A stretch of 7,629 nt of DNA from Colwellia_A sp041890515 (GCA_041890515.1 JASDWX010000009.1:1-7629); one strand, 5' to 3'. Shown: positions 1 through 6,339, counted from the stretch's first letter. Notes: generated by a model not told the origin, from the sequence alone. Translations and numbers: made by a program.

Positions 1-1
1 A

Positions 2-1822
2 GAGTTTAAAGTAGAAATAGTTGAGAGCCTTGAAGATGATGCTCAAGCTATGCTTATGGCTAAATTAGAAGGTGATGCGAATACCTATATTCTAGGAAAG
101 GATTTACCGCTTGAACAAACAATCACTGATATGACAGGTCTCTTGTCTGATTTAGGGATGAAAATTGAAATATCTTCTTGGCGAAACATTGTTCCTAACG
201 TTTGGTCACTTCACATTCGTGATGCAGCATCTCCGATGTGTTTTACTAACGGTAAAGGGGCAACTAAAGAAAGTGCGCTTTGTTCTGCGCTCGGTGAGTT
301 TATTGAGCGTCTTAATTGTAATTTCTTTTATAACGATCAGTTTTTCGGTACTGACATAGCAAACAGTGATTTCGTACATTACCCCAATGAAAAATGGTTT
401 GTTCCTGGCGAGAATGATGAACTACCAAGCGATATTTTAGATGATTACTGCTTAGGTATATATAACCCAGAAGATGAACTTCGTGGCTCGAACCTTATCG
501 ATACCAACTCAGGTATGGCTGAGCGAGGTATTTGTTCAATTCCTTATGTACGCCACTCCGATGGCGAAACCGTGTATTTTCCTTCGAATTTAATTGAAAA
601 TTTATTCTTAAGTAATGGCATGAGTGCAGGTAATAACTTACCAGAAGCACAAGTACAATGTTTATCAGAAATATTTGAACGCGCGGTTAAAAAGCAAATT
701 ATTGCAGAAGAAATTGTTTTACCTGACGTACCTAAAGACGTTATTGCCAAATACCCAAGTATTTTAGCTGGTATTGAAGGGTTAGAGGCGCAGGGATTTC
801 CTGTTGTCGTCAAAGATGCTTCGTTAGGTGGTCAATTTCCTGTTATGTGTGTAACGCTAATGAATCCTAAAACAGGTGGTGTTTTTGCTTCTTTTGGTGC
901 TCATCCAAGTTTTGAAGTTGCCCTTGAACGTAGCTTAACTGAATTATTGCAAGGCAGAAGCTTTGAAGGTTTAAATGATGTCCCTAAACCTACGTTTAAT
1001 AGTATGGCAGTCACTGAACCTGAAAATTTTGTCGATCACTTTATTGATTCAACGGGTGTGGTTTCTTGGCGTTTCTTTAGTAACAAACATGACTATGAAT
1101 TTTGCGAATGGGATTTTTCAGGTACCAATGAAGAAGAAAATGACCTATTAATGAGTATTTTGAAAGACCTAGGCAAGGACGTTTATATTGCAGAGTTTAA
1201 TCAACTAGGTGCTACCGCTGGTCGTATTTTAGTGCCTGACTATTCAGAAGTGTATCCAGTTGAAGATCTTATTTGGGATAATACTAATAAATCTCTAGAT
1301 TACCGTGAAGATATTTTAAATCTTCAGATTTTGAGTGAAGAAGCTTTAGTTGCCTTGGTTGAGCGTCTAGAAGACAGCCAGCAAGACAACTACATAGATA
1401 TTAAAACGTTAATTGGTATTGAGTTTGATGAAAATACGGTTTGGGGCCAATTAACAATTCTAGAGTTAAAGATACTTAGCTATCTTGCCTTAGGCGCTTT
1501 AGAAGATGCTATTGAATTAGTGGGCGAATTTTTACAATACAACGACAATACCGTTGAACGTGGTTTATTCTATCAAGCAATTCATGCCGTACTTGAGGTT
1601 ACCCTAGACGAAGAAATGGAACTTGAAGACTATATGGATAACTTTAACAGAATGTTTGGTGAAGATAACATGGAGCAAGTTGTGGGTTCGGTATTCGGTG
1701 AAGTCAGGTTTTACGGTTTAACGCCAACGAGTCTGAAACTCGAAGGTTTAGATAAACATTTAAGATTAATAGAAAGCTATAAAAAATTGCATCAAGCACG
1801 CAAGATTGCTGCTGAAAAATAG
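2..1822 (+). CDS. ycaO: YcaO, S12 methylthiotransferase accessory factor, C-terminal part of an OsmC-YcaO fusion (5' end outside window)
   Basis: YcaO-domain protein; in E. coli, YcaO is reported to enhance RimO-dependent beta-methylthiolation of ribosomal protein S12. The reading frame is open from base 2 with no stop, so the ATG at 50 is probably internal. Counting from that ATG, the ATP-binding segment GKGATKESALCSALGEFIER (68-87) carries E83 and E86, and SEIFER (206-211) carries E207, E210 and R211. These match E. coli residues E75, E78, E199, E202 and R203 at a constant offset of 8. The C-terminal third lies where E. coli YcaO has its helical region, and the total length (590 against about 586) fits. 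The upstream codons (EFKVEIVESLEDDAQAML) have no counterpart in E. coli YcaO. They match, from memory, the end of the OsmC-like domain in the roughly 730-residue OsmC-YcaO fusions of Shewanella and relatives, so about 120-130 residues should lie outside the window. A terminator follows the TAG stop. Confidence 0.95.
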   Translation, partial: EFKVEIVESLEDDAQAMLMAKLEGDANTYILGKDLPLEQTITDMTGLLSDLGMKIEISSWRNIVPNVWSLHIRDAASPMCFTNGKGATKESALCSALGEFIERLNCNFFYNDQFFGTDIANSDFVHYPNEKWFVPGENDELPSDILDDYCLGIYNPEDELRGSNLIDTNSGMAERGICSIPYVRHSDGETVYFPSNLIENLFLSNGMSAGNNLPEAQVQCLSEIFERAVKKQIIAEEIVLPDVPKDVIAKYPSILAGIEGLEAQGFPVVVKDASLGGQFPVMCVTLMNPKTGGVFASFGAHPSFEVALERSLTELLQGRSFEGLNDVPKPTFNSMAVTEPENFVDHFIDSTGVVSWRFFSNKHDYEFCEWDFSGTNEEENDLLMSILKDLGKDVYIAEFNQLGATAGRILVPDYSEVYPVEDLIWDNTNKSLDYREDILNLQILSEEALVALVERLEDSQQDNYIDIKTLIGIEFDENTVWGQLTILELKILSYLALGALEDAIELVGEFLQYNDNTVERGLFYQAIHAVLEVTLDEEMELEDYMDNFNRMFGEDNMEQVVGSVFGEVRFYGLTPTSLKLEGLDKHLRLIESYKKLHQARKIAAEK

Positions 1823-1839
1823 ATAATATACTTCATCAG

Positions 1840-1874
1840 AAAAGCCAATTTTTATTATGAACATTGGCTTTTTT
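1840..1874 (+). terminator. Rho-independent terminator after ycaO
   Basis: A perfect 10-bp stem (AAAAGCCAAT at 1840-1849, ATTGGCTTTT at 1863-1872) with a 13-nt loop runs into six T's (1869-1874) and then further T-rich sequence. It starts 17 nt after the ycaO stop. It could also hold back transcription arriving from the opposite strand, but the T tract on that side is shorter. Confidence 0.88.
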
Positions 1875-1943
1875 ATTTTAACTTCAACCATGTTTAAGGT
1901 ATTACAAATTACTTGTTTTAATATTTTACTTTTTAACTAATGC

Positions 1944-2886
1944 TCACAACTCCCTTTGAAATAAAGATGGAGTCGTTTTTTTAGGTGAAAGTTTAAAAAA
2001 TTTCTTGTTGTTATGTTGCTTATTCGTAACGGTGATTTCTATTGTTTTTTCAGAGGGCATCGTTCCGAACAAGTCTACTTTATATTGCAGCTCACTATTG
2101 GGTGAAACTATCGTATAACGTCCCATAACGATTAGCTGCGATGCTTGCGCTTGAGGATAATGATGGGAAGTTACAGGTGCTAATATCATTTCTTGAAGCG
2201 TAACTTTACCCTTTGTATCACTCAGTATTATTTTTTCATGCACAGTGCGGGCAATTATCGAACAGTGCAGGATGAACTCTTCGGCAGATAACTTATCATC
2301 ATTATCGTTATCAGTATTTTTAAATGCAGAAACGGGTAATGAAATCACTATAAAAATACCGTCATCGACAATATTTACGCGCTCACCACCAGTAAAGCTC
2401 CATTGCGCCATACTGTCATCAAACACATAAGTTGAATCATTGTATTCGTTATAATTGTAATCACACAAAACACCAGTTGTTGAGCCACTTACGACTTCTG
2501 AAACAGTGATCTCAACACTATCAACTTCACTGTTCAAAAACTATCATATCCGTTAGGTTTATAGAATAACTGCCGACAACATCCGCGGTGAAGGTAGGTG
2601 AAACTGTCGTATCGTTAGATAAAGTTGAAAAGCTTCCATCGGGTATTGAAGAAAAACGCTATGAGTAACTGAGTTAATTATCATCAACATCGCCACTTAA
2701 TTTGCCCATTAATGTAACTGTTTCATTGATAAATATTGTTTGACCACGCCCTGCATTGGTAGTGGGAACTGCATTTACAGTATCGCTGGCATTGTTACTT
2801 CTCCCATAGGCGGCTAACGAAAAAATTAAAACTAACTTTATTAATACCGAAGTTGTATTGTCAAAAGAATTAATTGTATTTTTCAT
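1944..2886 (-). pseudogene. Decayed lipoprotein gene with a PKD/REJ-like domain
   Basis: Remnant of an exported lipoprotein gene. It opens at 2886 with a hydrophobic leader ending LIFSLAAYGRSNN, where a lipoprotein would read LAACGGSNN; the lipid-bearing cysteine has become tyrosine. A segment like the start of a PKD/REJ-type repeat follows (NAGRGQTIFINETVTLMG). The frame then meets TAA at 2674-2676 and TAG at 2659-2661; the TAG sits where this repeat family has Trp (SYSW-FSS), so TGG to TAG is likely. It stays recognisable as FSSIPDGSFSTLSNDTT and PTFTADVVGSY. Just upstream of 2537 the frame shifts and continues as SEVDSVEITVSE in the 1944-2537 frame, whose nominal start is only a TTG. That part holds a canonical EF-hand loop (DNDNDDKLSAEE), and a stretch CDYNYNEYNDS...W with faint, unverified likeness to YHYH-domain lipoproteins. 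No Shine-Dalgarno precedes the start. Original function unknown. Confidence 0.72.
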
Positions 2887-2953
2887 TGTGAATGACTTTT
2901 TACGGATATTTGTTCGTCGTAGATATTATAAAAAATTAATTGGCATAAAATAT

Positions 2954-3190
2954 TTACCAATAATCGGCTTTGTCTCTTTTAGAAAAAAATTTCTGATCCC
3001 CTTTCTTCGGAGCCTTTTGTGCCGAAAATACGTCAAAATCAATATATCCATTATTATTAATATCTATGTCAGAGAATAATGGACACGGTGGAGGTCCATT
3101 TTCATGATGTGAATTTTTTCTTGCTTGTGTTTGCGTTAATCCAGCACAAAGTAATGTGACCGCTATAATTGTTTTTGAACTTATGTTCAT
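2954..3190 (-). CDS. Small secreted EF-hand-like protein, probably truncated
   Basis: A 78-residue protein with a Sec-type signal peptide: Lys6, a hydrophobic core at about 8-18 (IIAVTLLCAGL) and a likely cleavage site after TQTQA (residue 23). The mature part starts with a His/Pro-rich stretch (HHENGPPPCP) and has one EF-hand loop, DINNNGYIDFDV. Position 12 of the loop is Val, where calcium binding normally needs Glu or Asp. Similar small periplasmic EF-hand proteins usually carry a second EF-hand. Here the region after FSAQKAP loses resemblance and stops at TAA, so a 3' truncation or early decay is likely. The next minus-strand gene, 67 nt on, is a clear pseudogene that also contains an EF-hand loop, so the two may once have formed an operon. 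Only a weak Shine-Dalgarno is visible. It may still be expressed, since the leader is intact and the upstream region looks like a promoter. Confidence 0.5.
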   Translation of the reverse strand: MNISSKTIIAVTLLCAGLTQTQARKNSHHENGPPPCPLFSDIDINNNGYIDFDVFSAQKAPKKGDQKFFSKRDKADYW

Positions 3191-3205
3191 ATGAAACTCT
3201 GTTAC

Positions 3206-3261
3206 TTAACTTTAATTTATAAGTAAAGTTAACAAGAGAAAATGCAAATAATGTGCAAATA
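3206..3261 (-). promoter_or_regulatory. Putative regulated promoter of the EF-hand gene
   Basis: On the minus strand a -10-like TATAAA (3216-3221) lies at the centre of a perfect 9-bp inverted repeat (TTAACTTTA 3206-3214, TAAAGTTAA 3224-3232). Upstream, where the -35 region should be, the + strand shows two copies of TGCAAATA (3243-3250 and 3254-3261) with an 11-bp period, which is one helical turn. No good -35 hexamer exists at 17 bp. A weak -35 covered by tandem direct repeats is typical of activation by OmpR/PhoB-family regulators, and the dyad over the -10 could be a repressor site or a hairpin. Function is inferred; AT-rich sequence makes chance repeats possible. Confidence 0.35.
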
Positions 3262-3384
3262 AAAAGGAAATGTATAAAAAAGTTACCTTGTTATTCAATC
3301 TTTTTGCGTCAGTTGGGTGTAGTGGTATCTTTGAGAAATCTCTTTCATGACATAAGGTGTTGACTTTTTAAACAAGGGAATAGA

Positions 3385-3609
3385 ATGAGGCGAGGTGAGG
3401 GAGAAATAATCGTTATTAAAATGTTAGCTAAACTTGAAAAATATATTATGATTTTTGACCGTCTAGGGTTAGGAGTAAGTCCCCGTGGAATTGTCCCATT
3501 TACTGTATAATGCAAGTCAGTCATTGTTGAAGGGGCGGTTCAGGGTTATATACTTGACAAGCCAGAAGAAGTAGCACTTTATAAACAATTTATTCATGCT
3601 ATAAAATAA
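3385..3609 (+). pseudogene. Possible broken small ORF, unrecognised
   Basis: One + strand frame can be read for 74 sense codons with a single in-frame TAA (3508-3510). ATG at 3385 is preceded by AAGGGA (3374-3379), 5 nt away. The first part ends in RLGLGVSPRGIVPFTV; after the TAA the frame continues as VIVEGAVQGYILDKPEEVAL and ends YKQFIHAIK before TAA. The second half has protein-like composition with no obvious repeat. I do not recognise a family. In AT-rich DNA such a frame could be chance, so this is a weak call. Confidence 0.25.
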
Positions 3610-3669
3610 ATTTAATAAGACTGTTTTTGATGCTTATCTAATTGAATAACTATTAGTGACAAATATTTA

Positions 3670-3685
3670 TCAGTTAATTAACTGA
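3670..3685. repeat. Perfect 16-bp palindrome
   Basis: TCAGTTAATTAACTGA is a perfect palindrome, and an outer imperfect pair ATCAG (3669-3673) / CTGAT (3686-3690) adds to the symmetry. It lies about 80 bp downstream of the PAS-GGDEF stop codon. It may be a protein-binding site or a weak hairpin at the end of the operon transcript. There is no T tract, so a standard terminator is unlikely. Confidence 0.5.
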
Positions 3686-3767
3686 CTGATGAAAGTCTTG
3701 TAAAATAAGGTATAAAGATAGCTTAAATAAGCAATGTAATTAGGTGTTAGCGCATTACTATCGTTCA

Positions 3768-4685
3768 TTATTGCTCGGTAACATAAACCTCAGTTCTATT
3801 TCTTCCAAGGTCTTTTGCTTTGTAAACTGCCTTGTCTGCTTGTGCATGAAAATCTGTAAATGAAATCTTATCATTACATATACTTGCACCAATACTGACG
3901 TGTATTGGATGATTACCCACTTTAATTTTTGCGATTAATTCATGTAACCTTTTACAGAATAATAATGTGTCTGTTTTATTTGTGTCAGGTAGCATAATCA
4001 AAAACTCTTCGCCTCCAATACGGGCAACAAGATCTGTTTTTCGACAAAATACTTTCAATTCATGTCCTAGTTCTTTGAGTACTCTGTCACCTGCTAAATG
4101 TCCAAAAGTGTCATTTATTTTTTTAAAATAATCAATATCTAGCATTAACAAACTAACAGACTGATGAGACCTCGCCGTTTGTTCCAGTACTAATATGCTT
4201 CGTTTTTTCATTTCTCTTCGATTTAATAATCCGGTTAACTCATCAGTTGAAGCTAGTAATTTTAACTGTTCTGCTTGTTCCTCAAGTGTTTCCCGTGTTT
4301 TTATTAATTCCCCGTATAACTTATCTCTTTTAGATGCGTTAAAAAAGCTCCAGTAAATACAATCATCTTTACTGATATGAGCATTAATGGTAACTGGAAT
4401 ACGTACCCCTTTAGCATTTAATATGATCAGTTGCATTTCTTCACAGGTTTTTTCGTGTAAAAGTGTGGGGATTAAGTAGCTCTGAAAAAATATTTTTGAC
4501 GATTGAGTAAAAATCACATCGGCGTTTTTACCAATGAGTTCACCTGGCTTCCATAATAGTTCAGAGGTAAAATATGAGTTTACATAAGTAATAACTCTTG
4601 ATGAATTCGTAACGAAAGCCCCACAAGGGAAATTGTCGGGTGTATAATTCAATTTTTTATTTTGTGATTTATTATTGCCAGCCAT
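3768..4685 (-). CDS. PAS-GGDEF diguanylate cyclase
   Basis: A 305-residue, probably cytoplasmic, diguanylate cyclase making cyclic di-GMP from two GTP. An N-terminal PAS domain (about 15-118) is followed by a short coiled-coil-like helix (about 119-145, ETLEEQAEQL) and a GGDEF domain (about 146-303). The cyclase has the entry motif STDELTGLLNRR, the metal/base segment LDIDYFKKINDTFGHLAGD, the active site GGEEF (224-228) and an intact inhibitory I-site R215-K-T-D218, five residues ahead of GGEEF. Activity with product inhibition is therefore expected. The PAS domain carries PCG (20-22), IFFQSYLIPTLL (65-76) and IPVTINAHI, the same landmarks, from memory, as the PAS of B. subtilis RsbP. There is no transmembrane segment. 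The ATG lies 2 nt after the hydrolase stop (TAA CG ATG) without a clear Shine-Dalgarno, so translational coupling is likely. The PAS probably senses a compound produced or delivered by the hydrolase; that is inference. Confidence 0.93.
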   Translation of the reverse strand: MAGNNKSQNKKLNYTPDNFPCGAFVTNSSRVITYVNSYFTSELLWKPGELIGKNADVIFTQSSKIFFQSYLIPTLLHEKTCEEMQLIILNAKGVRIPVTINAHISKDDCIYWSFFNASKRDKLYGELIKTRETLEEQAEQLKLLASTDELTGLLNRREMKKRSILVLEQTARSHQSVSLLMLDIDYFKKINDTFGHLAGDRVLKELGHELKVFCRKTDLVARIGGEEFLIMLPDTNKTDTLLFCKRLHELIAKIKVGNHPIHVSIGASICNDKISFTDFHAQADKAVYKAKDLGRNRTEVYVTEQ

Positions 4686-4687
4686 CG

Positions 4688-5497
4688 TTATGATTTCGCA
4701 TACTCTATTATTAAGTCAACAATGTCTTCTGGGTGTGTCATGTGTAAACAATGGCCATCGGCTTGAATAATTTCAAGCTTACTATCAGTGATGTGATTAT
4801 GAATATATTCGCCAACAGAAGTTGAAGCCAATGCATCGTTTCGACTTTGAAAGATTAATGACGGTTTTTTTATCTCTTTCAAAATATGGCGATAATCAGA
4901 GAGGAATGTTGCTTCGGCAAAATTCTTAGCTATAACAGGGTCTGTTGAGCAAAAGCTTCCTGATAATTCACCTATAAGATCGTTCGAATTATTACTGCCT
5001 ATAACTAAAGGTGCTAAATAATCCGCCCAGCCAATGTAATTTTTATCCATTAGGCTTAATAGTTCGAGTAAGTCTTCTTTTTCAAACCCACCCATATATT
5101 CAGGAGGAAAATTTAAAAAACAGGGGGAAGGGCATACCATGATAAGTTTCGAAAATAATGCAGGTTTTTGAGTGGCTGCAATAGCACCAATAATGCTACT
5201 AACAGAATGCCCGACAAATATAGCATCTGATAACGTTAATGCATCACATATTTCAAGAATATCTTCTGCGTATCCTTCGAGTCGGCTATAACGTTTTTTA
5301 TCGTATTGTGATATATCAGATGCACCTGAGCCAACATAGTCAAATAACACAATGGTAAATTGACTTATGAGTGCAGGGGTTAAAAAGCGCCACATGTTTT
5401 GATCACAACCAAAGCCATGAGCAAGAAAAAGTGTTTTGTCACCTGTTCCAATCAATTTGACATTATTTCTAACCAGTACATCACTTGAAAAGGTCAT
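4688..5497 (-). CDS. RsbQ-like alpha/beta hydrolase
   Basis: A 269-residue alpha/beta-fold hydrolase of the RsbQ / D14 / KAI2 family, the same length as B. subtilis RsbQ. The catalytic triad is S98 in the elbow GHSVS, D221 in SRNDA, and H249 in DGHCLHMTHP. RsbQ has S96, D219 and H247, a constant offset of 2. Other RsbQ-like stretches are HGFGCDQNMW (27-36), FDYVGSGASD (52-61), PSPCFLN, PPEYMGGFE and FCSTDPVIAKNFA. No signal peptide or membrane segment is seen. A good Shine-Dalgarno AGGAG (5503-5507) sits 5 nt before the ATG. In Bacillus, RsbQ is needed for the PAS-bearing phosphatase RsbP to signal energy stress; its natural substrate is not known to me. Here the next gene, 2 nt on, is a PAS-GGDEF protein and no RsbP-like phosphatase is present, so the partner output appears to be c-di-GMP. 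No symbol is given because the downstream pathway differs from Bacillus. Confidence 0.93.
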   Translation of the reverse strand: MTFSSDVLVRNNVKLIGTGDKTLFLAHGFGCDQNMWRFLTPALISQFTIVLFDYVGSGASDISQYDKKRYSRLEGYAEDILEICDALTLSDAIFVGHSVSSIIGAIAATQKPALFSKLIMVCPSPCFLNFPPEYMGGFEKEDLLELLSLMDKNYIGWADYLAPLVIGSNNSNDLIGELSGSFCSTDPVIAKNFAEATFLSDYRHILKEIKKPSLIFQSRNDALASTSVGEYIHNHITDSKLEIIQADGHCLHMTHPEDIVDLIIEYAKS

Positions 5498-5533
5498 GCT
5501 ATCTCCTAATTATCTTTATACTTAATGACTTAC

Positions 5534-5546
5534 ACTTAATTTAAGT
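5534..5546. repeat. Short inverted repeat upstream of the hydrolase operon
   Basis: ACTTAA-T-TTAAGT forms a 6-bp dyad about 37 bp before the start codon of the RsbQ-like gene, in its presumed promoter region. I could not find a convincing -10/-35 pair for this operon. The dyad might be an operator, but it is short and AT-rich. Confidence 0.25.
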
Positions 5547-5621
5547 TGACTTTCAATTGAGGGGGTGTTTATTCACAACCGCAACATCGCATAAGTGCTT
5601 GTTTAGTAGGTGTTGTTTTTT

Positions 5622-5650
5622 TTGATCGTTAAACCTATGTTGAGTATAAT
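5622..5650 (+). promoter_or_regulatory. Candidate sigma70-type promoter with no gene behind it
   Basis: TTGATC (5622-5627), a 17-bp spacer and a perfect TATAAT (5645-5650) follow a run of T's. It points rightward, into the 3' end of the gamma-carbonic-anhydrase gene on the opposite strand. No + strand ORF follows, so any product would be an antisense or small RNA starting near 5657. Confidence 0.35.
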
Positions 5651-5706
5651 AGTGATTATTAAATAATATTAATTATATTCAAACAATGCAACGTGCTTTT
5701 TAATAA

Positions 5707-5755
5707 GGGATGTTTATTTCAGTAACAAACCCCCAATAGACTAACCTATTTTTTT
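5707..5755. other. Hairpin-forming segment at the 3' end of the gamma-CA gene
   Basis: GGG-at-GTTT (5707-5715) can pair with AAAC-CCC (5727-5733) around an 11-nt loop. On the + strand a second weak stem AATAG/CTATT (5735-5739, 5746-5750) and a run of seven T's (5749-5755) follow. This could end a + strand transcript from the 5622-5650 promoter, or weakly terminate the minus-strand gene. Stems are short and neither reading is firm. Confidence 0.22.
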
Positions 5756-6262
5756 CAAACTTTTCGTATACTTATGATTACTATCAACATAATGAACCGC
5801 GCCCTCTGCAATCATTTTTTTGGTTTCTTCATCAAGTTGCTTTATTACTTTGGCTGGCGAGCCTAAGACTAAACTACCGTCAGGAATAACCATATTTTCG
5901 GTCACTAAAGCATTGGCTCCCACTAAACAGTTTTTACCTATTTTAGCGCCATTTAGCACCACAGCATTTATACCAATTAAACTACCTTCACCAATAGAGC
6001 AACCATGTAACATCACCTTATGTCCAATAGTTACGTTCTCTGCAACGTTAATAGGATATCCTTCATCAACATGTAAAATACACCCATCTTGAATATTTGA
6101 ATTTTTCCCTATTTTTACTTGTGCTAAATCAGCTCTGATCACGACATTAAACCAGATACTTGTATTGTCCTCTAATTCTACATTTCCTATAACACTAGCA
6201 TTTGGTGCTATAAAACAACTTTTTGAAATCTTTGGATAAAGTTCACCTAACTGATAAATCAT
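5741..6262 (-). CDS. Gamma-carbonic anhydrase family protein (hexapeptide-repeat, YrdA-like)
   Basis: A 173-residue left-handed beta-helix protein of the gamma-carbonic-anhydrase-like family, expected to be a cytoplasmic trimer with one metal ion per subunit interface. Hexapeptide repeats run from about residue 12 to 140 (ASVIGNVELED, VKIGKNSNIQDG, INAVVLNGAKIGKN). The three metal-ligand histidines are present: H64 in LHVD, H81 in IGHK and H86 in LHGC, along with R43, D45, Q58 and D59. The C-terminal helix follows GSPAKVIKQL. Length matches the roughly 174-residue Pseudomonas-type members better than the 184-residue E. coli YrdA, so no symbol is assigned. Activity varies in this subfamily and carbonic anhydrase function is not assured. 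The start is supported by TAAGG (6271-6275), 8 nt before the ATG. It stands 243 nt upstream of the hydrolase operon on the same strand, probably as its own unit. Confidence 0.93.
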   Translation of the reverse strand: MIYQLGELYPKISKSCFIAPNASVIGNVELEDNTSIWFNVVIRADLAQVKIGKNSNIQDGCILHVDEGYPINVAENVTIGHKVMLHGCSIGEGSLIGINAVVLNGAKIGKNCLVGANALVTENMVIPDGSLVLGSPAKVIKQLDEETKKMIAEGAVHYVDSNHKYTKSLKKIG

Positions 6263-6339
6263 ATGCTATGCCTTACTATTTATATATTGATTTAATGTAA
6301 CGAATAAGACGTTAACATTCATTAACTTTATGACACTAA

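Larger units (their letters stand above)
3191..3767. other. 577-bp region without an intact gene
   Basis: AT-rich spacer between the divergent-end EF-hand gene and the 3' end of the PAS-GGDEF gene. It holds the promoter-like repeats at 3206-3261, a possible broken + strand reading frame at 3385-3609, a perfect palindrome at 3670-3685, and a short inverted repeat GCTTAAATAAGC at 3721-3732. I found no convincing intrinsic terminator for the minus-strand operon ending at 3768, and no tRNA or other recognisable RNA. Confidence 0.6.

Noticed and set aside
165..359. Short + strand ORF inside ycaO
   Set aside because: It is out of frame with a strongly conserved gene and resembles no known protein; it is a shadow.
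544..813. Minus-strand ORF opposite ycaO
   Set aside because: It lies entirely opposite conserved ycaO codons with no ribosome binding site; a shadow.
2245..2430. Plus-strand ORF opposite the lipoprotein remnant
   Set aside because: The minus-strand reading has recognisable motifs (an EF-hand loop); this one has none.
2858..3079. Plus-strand ORF rich in Ile, Lys and Arg
   Set aside because: It overlaps the opposite EF-hand gene, whose signal peptide and EF-hand loop are clear; the composition is that of AT-rich noise.
3301..3420. Possible c-di-GMP riboswitch, given the nearby cyclase
   Set aside because: The purine-rich stretch does not show the conserved GEMM core or paired stems, so I cannot support it.
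3554..3585. TTGACA followed by TATAAA on the + strand
   Set aside because: The spacer is 20 bp to TATAAA and the better-spaced hexamers are poor; nothing lies downstream on that strand.
5820..6092. Plus-strand ORF opposite the gamma-CA gene
   Set aside because: Antisense to conserved hexapeptide repeats; a shadow.
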